A DNA stretch of 64,000 nucleotides, taken from positions 1,899,501 to 1,963,500 of the forward strand of contig NZ_CP092415.1 in assembly GCF_023716465.1 (NCBI RefSeq), read 5' to 3'. Under the pieces are notes generated by a model that was given only the letters and a program-made list of their open reading frames with translations, was not told where the DNA came from and did no database searches. Each line of letters starts with the position of its first letter. The stretch's first letter is position 1. Shown here piece after piece: positions 16,947-25,696 of the stretch. Both the position numbers and the translations under genes were made by a program. The DNA is from Flagellimonas marinaquae (GTDB lineage: Bacteria > Bacteroidota > Bacteroidia > Flavobacteriales > Flavobacteriaceae).

Positions 16947-18929
16947 ATGACCAAAAAACGGATTTTTTACGGTTTCTTAGGCCTAATTGTACTGTATTTG
17001 TGCTATCTGGCTTATGTTTTTGTGCTATCCCCCAAGACAAATCTTCAATCCATCTACCTTATCCCAAAGGATGCCGTTTTTATTGTTGAATCGGAAAAGC
17101 CCGTGGAAAGTTAGGAACAGGTCAGTAAGTCCAGAGCCTGGCACCATCTTAAAAAGAACGATTACTTTTCAGACCTTACAGAAAATATCCAAAGGGTAGA
17201 TACTGTATTTAACGATAATCATAAACTGTTCGAGTTTTTTGACAATCGCTCCCTGTTCATATCCGTACACATGATATCCCCCAAAGACTATGGGATTTTT
17301 TATGTACTGGACTTAAAACGGATAGCCAAGCTACAATTGCTTAAAACATATTTGAACACACTGTTGGACGATGGCTATGTGCTTAGCAAACGTACCTATC
17401 ACGAACACGAGATATTGGAAGTTCACGATCGCGATAGCAAGGAAACCATGCATTTGTCCTTCATCAAAAATCAATTGGTGGCCTCTTACACGCACACTTT
17501 GGTAGAAGCTTCAATAGATCAATATATGGAGCCGGTGTTGGGGCGAAACCTCAATTTTTTGGAAATCAATCAAAAAGTCGGGCACGAGGACCTGTTCCGG
17601 TTGTATGTACAATACCATTTTTTTGACGATTACATTAAAATGTATTCCGACCGGCCCTCCGACTGGGTAATGCGCGTAAGTGAAAACTTTTTGTTTTCTG
17701 GGTTCTATTTTGATTTGGACAAGAACAGCACACTGACCGCCAACGGATATACCAACATAAGTTCGGTAAACGAATATTACCTTAAGGCACTTCAAAAATC
17801 GGGAAAGGCAAAACGTTCCATACCAGAAGTGGCCCCAAATAGCACAGCGCTTTATGTTAGCTATGGTTTTGATAGCTTTTCCGAGTTCTACAAAAATTTT
17901 GAGATGGTCCAGCAAAGCGACCCCGAACAGTTTGAAAGTTACCAAAAGGGCATAGCCAAAGTGGAAAAGTTCCTAAAAATCGATATCAAGGAAAATTTTG
18001 TAAGCTGGATAGGGGACGAGGTGGCCTTACTTCAGATACAATCTCACATTTCCAAAGGCAAAAATGATCTAGCGCTTGTCCTTAAAACCAATAATGCCGA
18101 TAAGGCTAGGACCAACTTGGATTTTGTGGTGGAGCAGGTCCGCAAAAAAACACCGGTAAAGTTCAAAGCTGTAAATTACAAGGGGTACGAAATTAATTTT
18201 TTGTCCATCAAAGGATTTTTTAAAATGCTACTGGGCGGCAGATTTAATGAGTTCGATAAACCCTACTTTACCCAAATCGATGATTATGTGGTCTTTAGCG
18301 ATAGCCCAAATACCCTAAAGGGCATAATAGAAAAGGTTACCGAAGGCGAAATTTTGGCAACTTCCAGTGAGTACATTGATTTTAATCAGAAATTCGATCC
18401 CGAATCTTCTGTTTTTATATATAGTAATGTGCCTTTGCTGTTTGATAATATGTATGCTTTGGCCGATGCGCCAACCAAACAGAAAATGCGCAAGAACAAG
18501 GATTTTATCATTTGTTTTCCGCAGATTGGATTACAATTATCGCCGAAAGATGATTTGTTCGAAAATAGATTGGTGCTAAAGTATGAGGATGTTGAGAAGG
18601 TGAAAAAACACCAGGTCATGCCAATAACCGGTAACAATGTAACATCTAAAAGTAAAAATACTGCGACGGCCCAGACAACAGATGCGGTCTTTAACCTGAA
18701 ACCCATATATCCGAACGATTTAAATGCGAAGACATTTATAAAAAAATACAACAACGGAAACGTTAGGTTCCAAGTGGAGCTCAAGGATGGTTTAAAACAT
18801 GGCAAGTACGAAGAGTTCTACACCAACGGTACAAGAAAAATTCGCGGTCGTTTTCGTAAAGATGAACAGGTGGGCACATGGCGTTATTATGATGAGGACG
18901 GATTGCAAGTGCATAAAAAAAGGTTCTGA
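16947..18929 (+). pseudogene. Long membrane-anchored protein interrupted by one in-frame TAG
   Basis: A single reading frame runs from ATG 16947 to 18929 except for TAG at 17112-17114, codon 56. Before it: a membrane segment (about 6-25, L-G-L-I-V-L-Y-L-C-Y-L-A-Y) and a beta strand; after it: E-Q-V-S-K-S-R-A-W-H-H-L and about 600 further in-frame codons that keep sensible composition. The context S-[TAG]-E-Q suggests Trp (TGG) in the ancestor. The C-terminus has MORN/YwqK-like repeats (N-G-N-V-R-F-Q, H-G-K-Y-E-E-F-Y-T-N-G). Without readthrough only an internal ATG at 17271 gives a 552-residue product with no membrane anchor. Recent nonsense mutation or sequencing error; function not known. 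Confidence 0.7.
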
Positions 18930-18976
18930 TCCTTTAATAGCTTACCCACTACTTTGGTAATTTTTTGATGAGGTTT

Positions 18977-19609
18977 TCAAATTTTGAATATACAGTCGTC
19001 TGCAATGGCGTAAACATCATCGCTTTTTTTAGGTTTTAGGGCATGGGTTCCAGTAAATTGTCCAAAAGCGGGCAATATCATTTTGTTTTCGGATTTAAAA
19101 AAGCAAGGCAACTTAACGTAATCCCGCCCTGGCCCTTTTAGTTTTATGGAAGGATGTATATGTCCACAAAAATTAAAGAGCCCTTTGCGATCTTCCGGAT
19201 GGTGTGTAAAAAAAAACGAATCAATGGCAAGCTCCTGAAATTGGGAGACATTCACGTTTTGAAATTTTTCGGGGGCGATAATATCGTGGTTTCCTGTAAT
19301 CAGCACAACTTCCGAAGGTGTTTTGCCCACCCAGTTTTCAAACAACTCCCACTCCTTGTTCAACGAAGAATGGAAGAGGTCTCCTAAAAAACAGATTTGA
19401 AAGGGTTGAAAATCGGCCACGATTTGATCTAAAAGGATAAAATTTTTATGGATTGCCTTTCGAGGAACGGCGGCGCCAAATTTCCGGAAATGGGATACTT
19501 TCCCCAAATGTACATCACTGATCAGCAATATGGATTTTTTAACCCAAAACAATCCACCCAAAGGGTGTAGATGAAATTCTTGGCCTTGTATTTGGATTTT
19601 TTCGATCAT
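18977..19609 (-). CDS. pdeM: Ligase-associated DNA damage response endonuclease PdeM
   Basis: 210 residues, calcineurin-like metallophosphoesterase. Metal-site motifs in order: L-I-S-D-V-H-L-G (about 29-36), L-G-D-L-F-H (about 75-80), I-T-G-N-H-D (about 103-108), F-F-T-H-H-P-E (about 132-138), F-C-G-H-I-H-P (about 147-153). PdeM is one part of the four-gene set with a DEXH helicase, a beta-lactamase-fold exonuclease and an ATP-dependent ligase. Here it lies 145 nt downstream of the helicase gene; the other two are not in the window. Confidence 0.92.
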   Translation of the reverse strand: MIEKIQIQGQEFHLHPLGGLFWVKKSILLISDVHLGKVSHFRKFGAAVPRKAIHKNFILLDQIVADFQPFQICFLGDLFHSSLNKEWELFENWVGKTPSEVVLITGNHDIIAPEKFQNVNVSQFQELAIDSFFFTHHPEDRKGLFNFCGHIHPSIKLKGPGRDYVKLPCFFKSENKMILPAFGQFTGTHALKPKKSDDVYAIADDCIFKI

Positions 19610-19707
19610 TCTAACGAAGCAACAAATTTAACCAATTGTAATTTTGAAACGAGAGGGGCAAGTGCGGAAACTATTTTAAAAATTATCGATCAGATGCGGT
19701 GTTTTGT

Positions 19708-19735
19708 CTCTTCGACTACGCTAAATGTCCGGGCC
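19708..19735. repeat. Degenerate copy of a flavobacterial intergenic repeat
   Basis: GTCTCTTCGACTACGCTAAATG between the helicase and pdeM genes resembles the TTCGACTGCGCTCGAA class of short palindromic repeats but has lost much of its symmetry. Compare the better-kept copy at 10081. Confidence 0.35.
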
Positions 19736-19754
19736 ATGTGAGTGTGTTCGAACT

Positions 19755-22217
19755 TTATTTGGTCAATTTCTCCACCATTCGTTTAATGCGATCAGCCAAT
19801 TTTTCATTGGACAGTTTTTCCCGCAACCGATCTGTAATGATCGGGAAAGATAGTGGTGTTGGTTGAGAACATTTTTTCCAGACTATTTTTTGCTGTGTGA
19901 TCCGTTCCAGTGCCAAACGTAATCTTCCTTCCTCCAATTGATGCTCAAAAGTTTCGGTGAAAGCTTGTTGGTACAACAAATTATCGTCTTCAAAATCACG
20001 GAAAACATCAAAAAGTAATTCTGAACTACTTTGCAGGTGTTTCATTTTTATTCCTTTATCGGGGTAGCCCGTAAAGACCATGCCGCTGATTACGGCAATA
20101 TCTCTAAATTTTCTACGCGCCATTTCGTTGGAATTTAAACTCTTTTGAAGATCGGACAACATATGTTCCGGCGTAAAAAGGTTATTGTCCAGAATCTCCT
20201 GAATATCGATTTTCCTGTCCGAAAGTAATTCAAAACCGTAGTCGTTAAAGGCCAGGGAGCAGGTAATCGGGCTCAATAAACTGATACGGTATGCCAACAG
20301 GCTGCTCATGCCTTCGTGGATGGCCCTGCCTTCGAACGGATAAAACATGTGATGATGACCATCTCGTGTCTCAAAGGTTTCTATCAAAAATTGATGCGGT
20401 TGGGGCACTAGACTTTCTTCCCTTTGTTTGGTGAACATTGACTGCAATGCCCGGATTTCCTCCGATTGTTTTGAAGACTCCAACTCGGCCGTGTAGAGTT
20501 CTTGCCGTAATAGTTCGGACATTTTTGCTGAAAAGCTCAGTCTTCCGCCCATCCAACTGGGTACTTTGTTGGTCTTTTTTTTGGAATTGCGCACGTGTGC
20601 CGACATCCCCTTTATTCGAATAAACTCCAAATTTCGACCAGCAAAGGTAAAAACATCCCCAGGACTCAATTTGGAGATAAAGTACTCTTCAATACTACCG
20701 ATATACCCTCCCTTTTGATAGCGGACCGATATGGTTGCGTCCCCAACAATGGTTCCGATCTGGAAACGATGGCGCATGGCAACGACCCTACTGTTTACTT
20801 TAAATTTACCATCTGTTTCAATTTCAACTTTTTTGTATTCGTCGTAGTTCTTTAGGCTTTGGCTGCCCATTACCAAAAAATTGAGTAGCCACTGCCACTG
20901 TTCTTCCGATAGGCTCTGATAACAGAACGTTTGTTGTATCTCGGGATAGATTTCATCAGGATAAAACCCATCGGAAACGGCCAAGGTGGTCAAATATTGA
21001 AGTAGGACATCAAAACTGTTCAGGTAAGGGATGCGATCTTCCACAGCATTGTTGAGTACTGCTTTTTGCATGGCCGAAGCCTCCACCAGTTCAATAGCGT
21101 GCGTGGGCAAAAAATGGATAACACTTTCTTTTCCAGGTCGATGTCCGCTCCGCCCGGCGCGTTGCAAAAAACGGGCAACCCCTTTTGGTCCACCAATCTG
21201 GATCACCGTTTCCACAGGGGCAAAATCCACGCCAAGGTCCAAACTCGATGTACAGACAACGGCTTTGAGACTCTCGTTCCGAATGGCCTGCTCTACCCAG
21301 AGTCTGGTTTCTTTGTTTATGCTGCCATGGTGCATGGCTATTTCCCCAGCGAATTCGGGATATTTTTCCAATATTTTCTGAAACCAGATTTCACATTGGC
21401 TTCGGGTGTTGGTAAAAAGTAACGTGGTCTTACTTTTTTTGATAATGGGTATCACATCATCCAATAAATGCAACCCTAAATGTCCGCGCCACGGGAAGGT
21501 TTCCATTTCTTTGGGAACAATACTTTTTACCGTAATTTTTTTGTTGAGGTCTGCCTTTACCAATATCGAATTGTCCAGTTCGGGTGTAGAAGGGCCCAAC
21601 AATACTTCCCGTGCTTGTTCCAAATTACCTATGGTCGCCGATATGCCCCAAATACGCAATGCCTTGCATACGGTTTTCAATCGGGAAATGCCCAGTTCCA
21701 TTTGCACCCCTCGTTTGGTGCCCAAAAGTTCGTGCCATTCGTCCACCACAATAGCAGAGCAGTTTTTAAAAGTTTTGGCGTACCCTTTGGATGAAAGTAA
21801 AAGCTGTAGGCTTTCGGGAGTGGTGATCAAAAGATCGGGCATGTTGGTCCTCATTTTTGCCCTATCCTTTGCCGAAGTGTCCCCGGTTCGGATACCGACG
21901 CTCATTTGTGTGCCCAGGTCTTGGGTTATCCGTTCTGCCGATTGTTTGATTTCTTGCGAGAGCGCTCGCAATGGAGTAATCCAGATAGCTTTTAGACCTT
22001 TCTTGTGCGTGGTTTTATACTCTGGGTTGTTTTTGATGTAATTGAGTACGATCGGAAACCAAAGGGCATAGGTTTTTCCGCTTCCGGTCGGGGCATTTAA
22101 CAGACCGTGCTTGCCATTCAAAAAGGCTTTCCATGTTTCTTTTTGAAAAGGGAACGGCTGCCATTTTTGTTCTTGGAACCATTTTTCGGCTATATGGAAC
22201 AGATCGGATTCTTTCAG
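19755..22217 (-). CDS. Ligase-associated DNA damage response DEXH helicase (Lhr-like); no ATG start
   Basis: Superfamily 2 Lhr-type helicase. Motif I A-P-T-G-S-G-K-T, motif Ia T-P-L-R-A-L, motif II V-V-D-E-W-H-E-L, motif III S-A-T-I-G, motif V/VI D-L-G-V-D-F-A and Q-R-A-G-R-S-G-H-R. The frame stays open upstream of the first possible TTG (22121) and encodes the family's N-terminal segment (A-E-K-W-F-Q-E-Q-K-W-Q-P-F-P-F-Q) that must be part of the protein. No ATG, GTG or TTG exists between that segment and the TAA at 22256-22254. CTG at 22217 or ATC at 22235 are the only options, so the start is uncertain. About 820 residues. Acts with PdeM in DNA repair. Confidence 0.88.
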   Translation of the reverse strand: MKESDLFHIAEKWFQEQKWQPFPFQKETWKAFLNGKHGLLNAPTGSGKTYALWFPIVLNYIKNNPEYKTTHKKGLKAIWITPLRALSQEIKQSAERITQDLGTQMSVGIRTGDTSAKDRAKMRTNMPDLLITTPESLQLLLSSKGYAKTFKNCSAIVVDEWHELLGTKRGVQMELGISRLKTVCKALRIWGISATIGNLEQAREVLLGPSTPELDNSILVKADLNKKITVKSIVPKEMETFPWRGHLGLHLLDDVIPIIKKSKTTLLFTNTRSQCEIWFQKILEKYPEFAGEIAMHHGSINKETRLWVEQAIRNESLKAVVCTSSLDLGVDFAPVETVIQIGGPKGVARFLQRAGRSGHRPGKESVIHFLPTHAIELVEASAMQKAVLNNAVEDRIPYLNSFDVLLQYLTTLAVSDGFYPDEIYPEIQQTFCYQSLSEEQWQWLLNFLVMGSQSLKNYDEYKKVEIETDGKFKVNSRVVAMRHRFQIGTIVGDATISVRYQKGGYIGSIEEYFISKLSPGDVFTFAGRNLEFIRIKGMSAHVRNSKKKTNKVPSWMGGRLSFSAKMSELLRQELYTAELESSKQSEEIRALQSMFTKQREESLVPQPHQFLIETFETRDGHHHMFYPFEGRAIHEGMSSLLAYRISLLSPITCSLAFNDYGFELLSDRKIDIQEILDNNLFTPEHMLSDLQKSLNSNEMARRKFRDIAVISGMVFTGYPDKGIKMKHLQSSSELLFDVFRDFEDDNLLYQQAFTETFEHQLEEGRLRLALERITQQKIVWKKCSQPTPLSFPIITDRLREKLSNEKLADRIKRMVEKLTK

Positions 22218-22315
22218 TGGTGAGCTGCTTTGGATTGAAAAATACGAATTTCTTTACTGGGTTTGTGCCTTCAATTTTGCGATAAGATTTATATTTGTGC
22301 CACAAAATTTCAGAT

Positions 22316-22744
22316 ATGCCAATTTTAGATCTTTACGAGCACGGGGAAAAAAGAAAAAACCTGGCCCATTTTGCCACTTTGGCAAGTTTGGCTGCTGTTG
22401 ATGGAGAAATCAATGAGAAGGAAATGGAAGTCCTTAAAAAGTTTGCCTTTAAGCTAAATATCAGCGATCAGGAATTTAAGGAGATAATGAAGAAGGAGAA
22501 TAAATATCCTATCGAAACTCCGCACAGTGGTGAAAAGAGGTATAAAAGGCTATTTGAATTTTTTCAAATTATTTTCTCCGATCACGATATTGATGATGAA
22601 GAGCGAAGAATAGTGGAAAAGTATGCAGTAGGCCTGGGCTTTTCTCCAAAGACCGCTGCTAACATCATCGATAAATCCATCAAGATTTTTACTGGAAAAA
22701 TTCCGTTTGAGGATTATCATGAATTAGTGAAGAGAGATAGCTAG
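22316..22744 (+). CDS. TerB-like cytosolic protein
   Basis: 142 residues from ATG 22316 (an earlier in-frame ATG at 22295 adds seven poor residues). All-helical, with [19 protein letters not shown] near 18-36 and D-H-D-I-D-D-E-E-R near 89-97, the two acidic metal-binding-like segments of TerB/DjlA-type domains. Role unknown; tellurite resistance is only the family name. Its stop TAG shares the palindrome CTAG with the stop of the convergent fbp gene. Confidence 0.8.
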   Translation: MPILDLYEHGEKRKNLAHFATLASLAAVDGEINEKEMEVLKKFAFKLNISDQEFKEIMKKENKYPIETPHSGEKRYKRLFEFFQIIFSDHDIDDEERRIVEKYAVGLGFSPKTAANIIDKSIKIFTGKIPFEDYHELVKRDS

Positions 22745-23748
22745 TAATTGGCCATAAATTCTTCTGCCTTTTCAACCATTTTTTTACTTCCACAGAAAAA
22801 TGGTACCCGTTCGTGCAACTCCGTGGGCTGGATGTCCATGATTCTTCTAAAGCCATCACTTGCTTTGCCATTGGCTTGTTCGGCCAAGAACGCCATTGGA
22901 TTGCATTCGTACAATAAACGTAGCTTTCCGTTATGCGCCTTGCTGCTTTTAGGGTACATATAAATTCCCCCTTTGATCATATTTCTGTGAAAATCGGAAA
23001 CCAATGAGCCAATGTACCTTGAGGTATATGGGCGGTCGCCTTCTTCCATTTGGCAATATTTTATGTAGTCTTTAACCCCTTGCGGAAAATGAATGTAGTT
23101 TCCCTCGTTCACAGAATAGATCTGTCCTGTTTCCGGGAATTGCATGTTGGGATGCGATAGGTAAAAAGTTCCAAGGGCAGGATTCAGTGTAAATCCATTT
23201 ACCCCATGTCCGGTAGTGTACACGTACATGGTTGAGGTGCCATAAATTATGTATCCTGCTGCAATTTGGTTTTTGCCGGGTTGCAGAAAATCCTCCAAAG
23301 TAACCGGAGTGCCCACAGGAGTTACCCTTCTATAAATTGAAAAAATGGTTCCGACCGATACATTTACATCAATATTGGAAGAACCGTCCAAAGGATCTAT
23401 AAGAACCACATACTTGTTCTGGTGTTGTTTGTCAAAACTGTTTATGCTTATAAAGTCGTCCTCTTCCTCCGATGCTATACCACAAACTATTTCTCTATTC
23501 TTTAGTGTTTCTATAAATTTTTCGTTGGCAAGTACATCCAATTTTTGTTGATTTTCCCCTTGGATATTCGTTTCTCCCGCAGCACCGATAATGTCCACGA
23601 GACCGGCCTTGTTTACTTCGTGGTTAACTACTTTGGCGGCTAAACGAATACCGTTGAGCAGTCTTGATAATTCCCCAGAAGTGTATTGAAAAGATTCTTG
23701 ATTGGCGATGATGAACTCACCCATGGTGAGCCGTTGTTTGTCAAACAT
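22741..23748 (-). CDS. fbp: Class I fructose-1,6-bisphosphatase
   Basis: 335 residues from ATG 23748. The open frame runs further upstream but there overlaps a divergent gene, and family members begin just before the T-M-G-E-F-I seen here at 8-13. Motifs: E-E-E-D (about 120-123), [12 protein letters not shown] (about 140-151) with metal ligands, [10 protein letters not shown] (about 242) and [12 protein letters not shown] (about 275). Hydrolyses fructose 1,6-bisphosphate in gluconeogenesis, cytosol. Monocistronic. Confidence 0.97.
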   Translation of the reverse strand: MFDKQRLTMGEFIIANQESFQYTSGELSRLLNGIRLAAKVVNHEVNKAGLVDIIGAAGETNIQGENQQKLDVLANEKFIETLKNREIVCGIASEEEDDFISINSFDKQHQNKYVVLIDPLDGSSNIDVNVSVGTIFSIYRRVTPVGTPVTLEDFLQPGKNQIAAGYIIYGTSTMYVYTTGHGVNGFTLNPALGTFYLSHPNMQFPETGQIYSVNEGNYIHFPQGVKDYIKYCQMEEGDRPYTSRYIGSLVSDFHRNMIKGGIYMYPKSSKAHNGKLRLLYECNPMAFLAEQANGKASDGFRRIMDIQPTELHERVPFFCGSKKMVEKAEEFMANY

Positions 23749-23833
23749 AGGAAAGGATGTTTTATTTAAGGACAAATATCGGGCATTTTGTGAAACTACA
23801 ACGTTTTCGAGAATCTTTAATTGTGTATTTTTA

Positions 23834-23841
23834 TAACTTTG
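23834..23841 (+). promoter_or_regulatory. Possible -7 box of the GNAT gene
   Basis: TAACTTTG fits TAnnTTTG and lies 20 nt before the GNAT start. No good TTTG -33 element is visible at the right distance, so support is partial. Confidence 0.35.
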
Positions 23842-23860
23842 AGTTTTATTTGTAACAATT

Positions 23861-24343
23861 ATGGAATATACAATAAGGAAGGCTCGCATCGAGGATATGG
23901 AACAGGTACTGAATTTGGTGCAGGAACTAGCTGATTTTGAGAAAGAACCGGATGCTGTAGAAGTGACCAAAGACGATTTGGTCAAGGATGGCTTTGGTGA
24001 ACAAAAAATGTTTCAATGTTTTGTTGCAGAAACCGAAAAAGGAATTGTCGGCATAGCATTGGTGTACCCAAGGTATTCTACTTGGAAAGGTCCCGTAATC
24101 CATTTGGAGGACCTTATTGTTTCCGAGAATATGCGGGGAACTGGACTGGGAACTGCATTATTAGATCAAGTGGTCAAGTATGGGGCTGAACTCGGTGTAA
24201 AACGAATCAGTTGGGAAGTGTTGGATTGGAACGAACCGGCCATCGATTTTTATGAGAAAAAAGGAGCCAATGTACTGCGGGATTGGGATGTGGTGCATTT
24301 GGACGAAGAAGGAATCAAAAATTATTTGGAGCGTCTGGACTAG
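23861..24343 (+). CDS. GNAT acetyltransferase, diamine acetyltransferase-like
   Basis: 160 residues, complete GNAT fold: start I-R-K-A-R-I-E-D, catalytic-loop strand I-H-L-E-D-L-I-V (about 84-91), acetyl-CoA loop [12 protein letters not shown] (about 94-105), [19 protein letters not shown] (about 121-139). The last motif is typical of SSAT-type polyamine/diamine N-acetyltransferases. Substrate is inference. It is 25 nt upstream of the aspartate kinase gene and probably cotranscribed. Confidence 0.88.
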   Translation: MEYTIRKARIEDMEQVLNLVQELADFEKEPDAVEVTKDDLVKDGFGEQKMFQCFVAETEKGIVGIALVYPRYSTWKGPVIHLEDLIVSENMRGTGLGTALLDQVVKYGAELGVKRISWEVLDWNEPAIDFYEKKGANVLRDWDVVHLDEEGIKNYLERLD

Positions 24344-24368
24344 ACCAGAAAACTAGAAGATAAAGAAC

Positions 24369-25619
24369 ATGAGGATATTTAAGTTTGGAGGAGCATCCGT
24401 TAAAGATGCCGATGCGGTAAAAAACTTGGTCAACGTATTGCAAGAGGTTGGCCATAAGGATACCTTGGTAGTGGTATCGGCCATGGGAAAAATGACCAAT
24501 GCCATGGAAAAAGTGGTGGAATCCTATTTTAACGATAAAAGAAATGTAAAGGAGACCATTCAAGAAGTTATCGAGTATCATCATACCATTGTATCGGACT
24601 TGTTTAAAAATCCAGAACATCCGGTATATGGGAAATTAAAAGTGTTGTTCGATGAGGTTACAGGTTTTTTAACTTGGAACAAATCACCCAAATATGCATT
24701 CGTGTACGATCAAGTTGTCTGCTATGGCGAATTATTGTCTACAACAATAGTGAGTGCCTATTTAAATGAGATAGGTATCGCCAATACATGGCTGGATGTT
24801 CGTACTTTGATAAAAACCGATACCAATTATAGGGATGCACAGGTAAACTGGGAGCGCACCCAAGAACAGGTGGATTCTTTGGTCGATCGCTCCAAATTGA
24901 ACATAACCCAAGGTTTTTTAGGTAGCGACGACAATAACTTTACAACCACCTTGGGCCGGGAAGGTTCCGATTACTCGGCAGCAATTTTGGCATATTGCCT
25001 TAATGCCGAATCGGTGACTATTTGGAAAGATGTTCCCGGGGTTTTGAATGCGGACCCCCGGAATTTTGAGGAAACACATCTCTTGGAAAAAATTTCGTAT
25101 CGCGAAGCTATTGAGCTTGCCTTTTACGGGGCCTCTGTAATTCATCCAAAAACCCTGCAACCTTTACAAAGAAAAGAAATACCCTTACAGGTTAAATCGT
25201 TTGTAAAGCCCAAGGATAACGGTACCATAGTTGGAAAAGGGAACGGTATAGAGCCAAAGATCCCATGCTTTATTGTAAAAAAGAACCAGGTTTTGTTAAA
25301 ACTGTCGTCTCTCGACTTTTCTTTTATTGTGGAGGATAACATCAGTGAAATTTTTAAGCTCTTCCACGATCATCGACTTAAGGTAGATCTTATCCAGAAT
25401 TCTGCCATTAGCTTCTCTGTCTGCTTGGACAACAAGTTCCGTGGGCTTCAGCCATTGTTGGAAGAATTAAAACGCAAGTTCAAAGTCGTGTGCCACGAAG
25501 ATGTTTCCCTATACACCATACGTCATTTTAACAGTGATTCGGTCAAATCGTTGCAGAATGGGAAATCCGTATTGGTGGAGCAAAGAGGCAAAGAAACGGT
25601 TCAACTTGTTGTTAAATAA
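24369..25619 (+). CDS. Aspartate kinase, monofunctional
   Basis: 416 residues. Kinase domain begins F-K-F-G-G-A-S-V (usual K-F-G-G-T-S; Thr replaced by Ala). Other motifs: V-V-S-A-M-G-K-M-T-N (about 37-46), G-F-L-G-S-D (about 182), T-T-L-G-R-E-G-S-D-Y-S-A (about 194-205), V-T-I-W-K-D-V-P-G-V (about 219-228). The C-terminal third has two ACT units for end-product control (from about residue 300). Makes aspartyl phosphate for lysine, threonine, methionine and diaminopimelate synthesis. Regulation by amino acids is likely from the ACT part. Confidence 0.93.
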   Translation: MRIFKFGGASVKDADAVKNLVNVLQEVGHKDTLVVVSAMGKMTNAMEKVVESYFNDKRNVKETIQEVIEYHHTIVSDLFKNPEHPVYGKLKVLFDEVTGFLTWNKSPKYAFVYDQVVCYGELLSTTIVSAYLNEIGIANTWLDVRTLIKTDTNYRDAQVNWERTQEQVDSLVDRSKLNITQGFLGSDDNNFTTTLGREGSDYSAAILAYCLNAESVTIWKDVPGVLNADPRNFEETHLLEKISYREAIELAFYGASVIHPKTLQPLQRKEIPLQVKSFVKPKDNGTIVGKGNGIEPKIPCFIVKKNQVLLKLSSLDFSFIVEDNISEIFKLFHDHRLKVDLIQNSAISFSVCLDNKFRGLQPLLEELKRKFKVVCHEDVSLYTIRHFNSDSVKSLQNGKSVLVEQRGKETVQLVVK

Positions 25620-25696
25620 ACCTTTGGGGATAATATTGGGTCGCTGAGGGCAATAGGCTTAATTTTCTATCTTTACCGTAGCTAAATATTATTTTT

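Noticed and set aside
22015..22305. 96-residue minus-strand ORF with an ATG at the helicase 5' end
   Set aside because: It is in another frame; the helicase frame carries the family N-terminal segment through this region.
23749..23985. N-terminal extension of the fbp frame
   Set aside because: It overlaps the divergent GNAT gene and has low-complexity Ser-rich composition typical of antisense; family start fits 23748.
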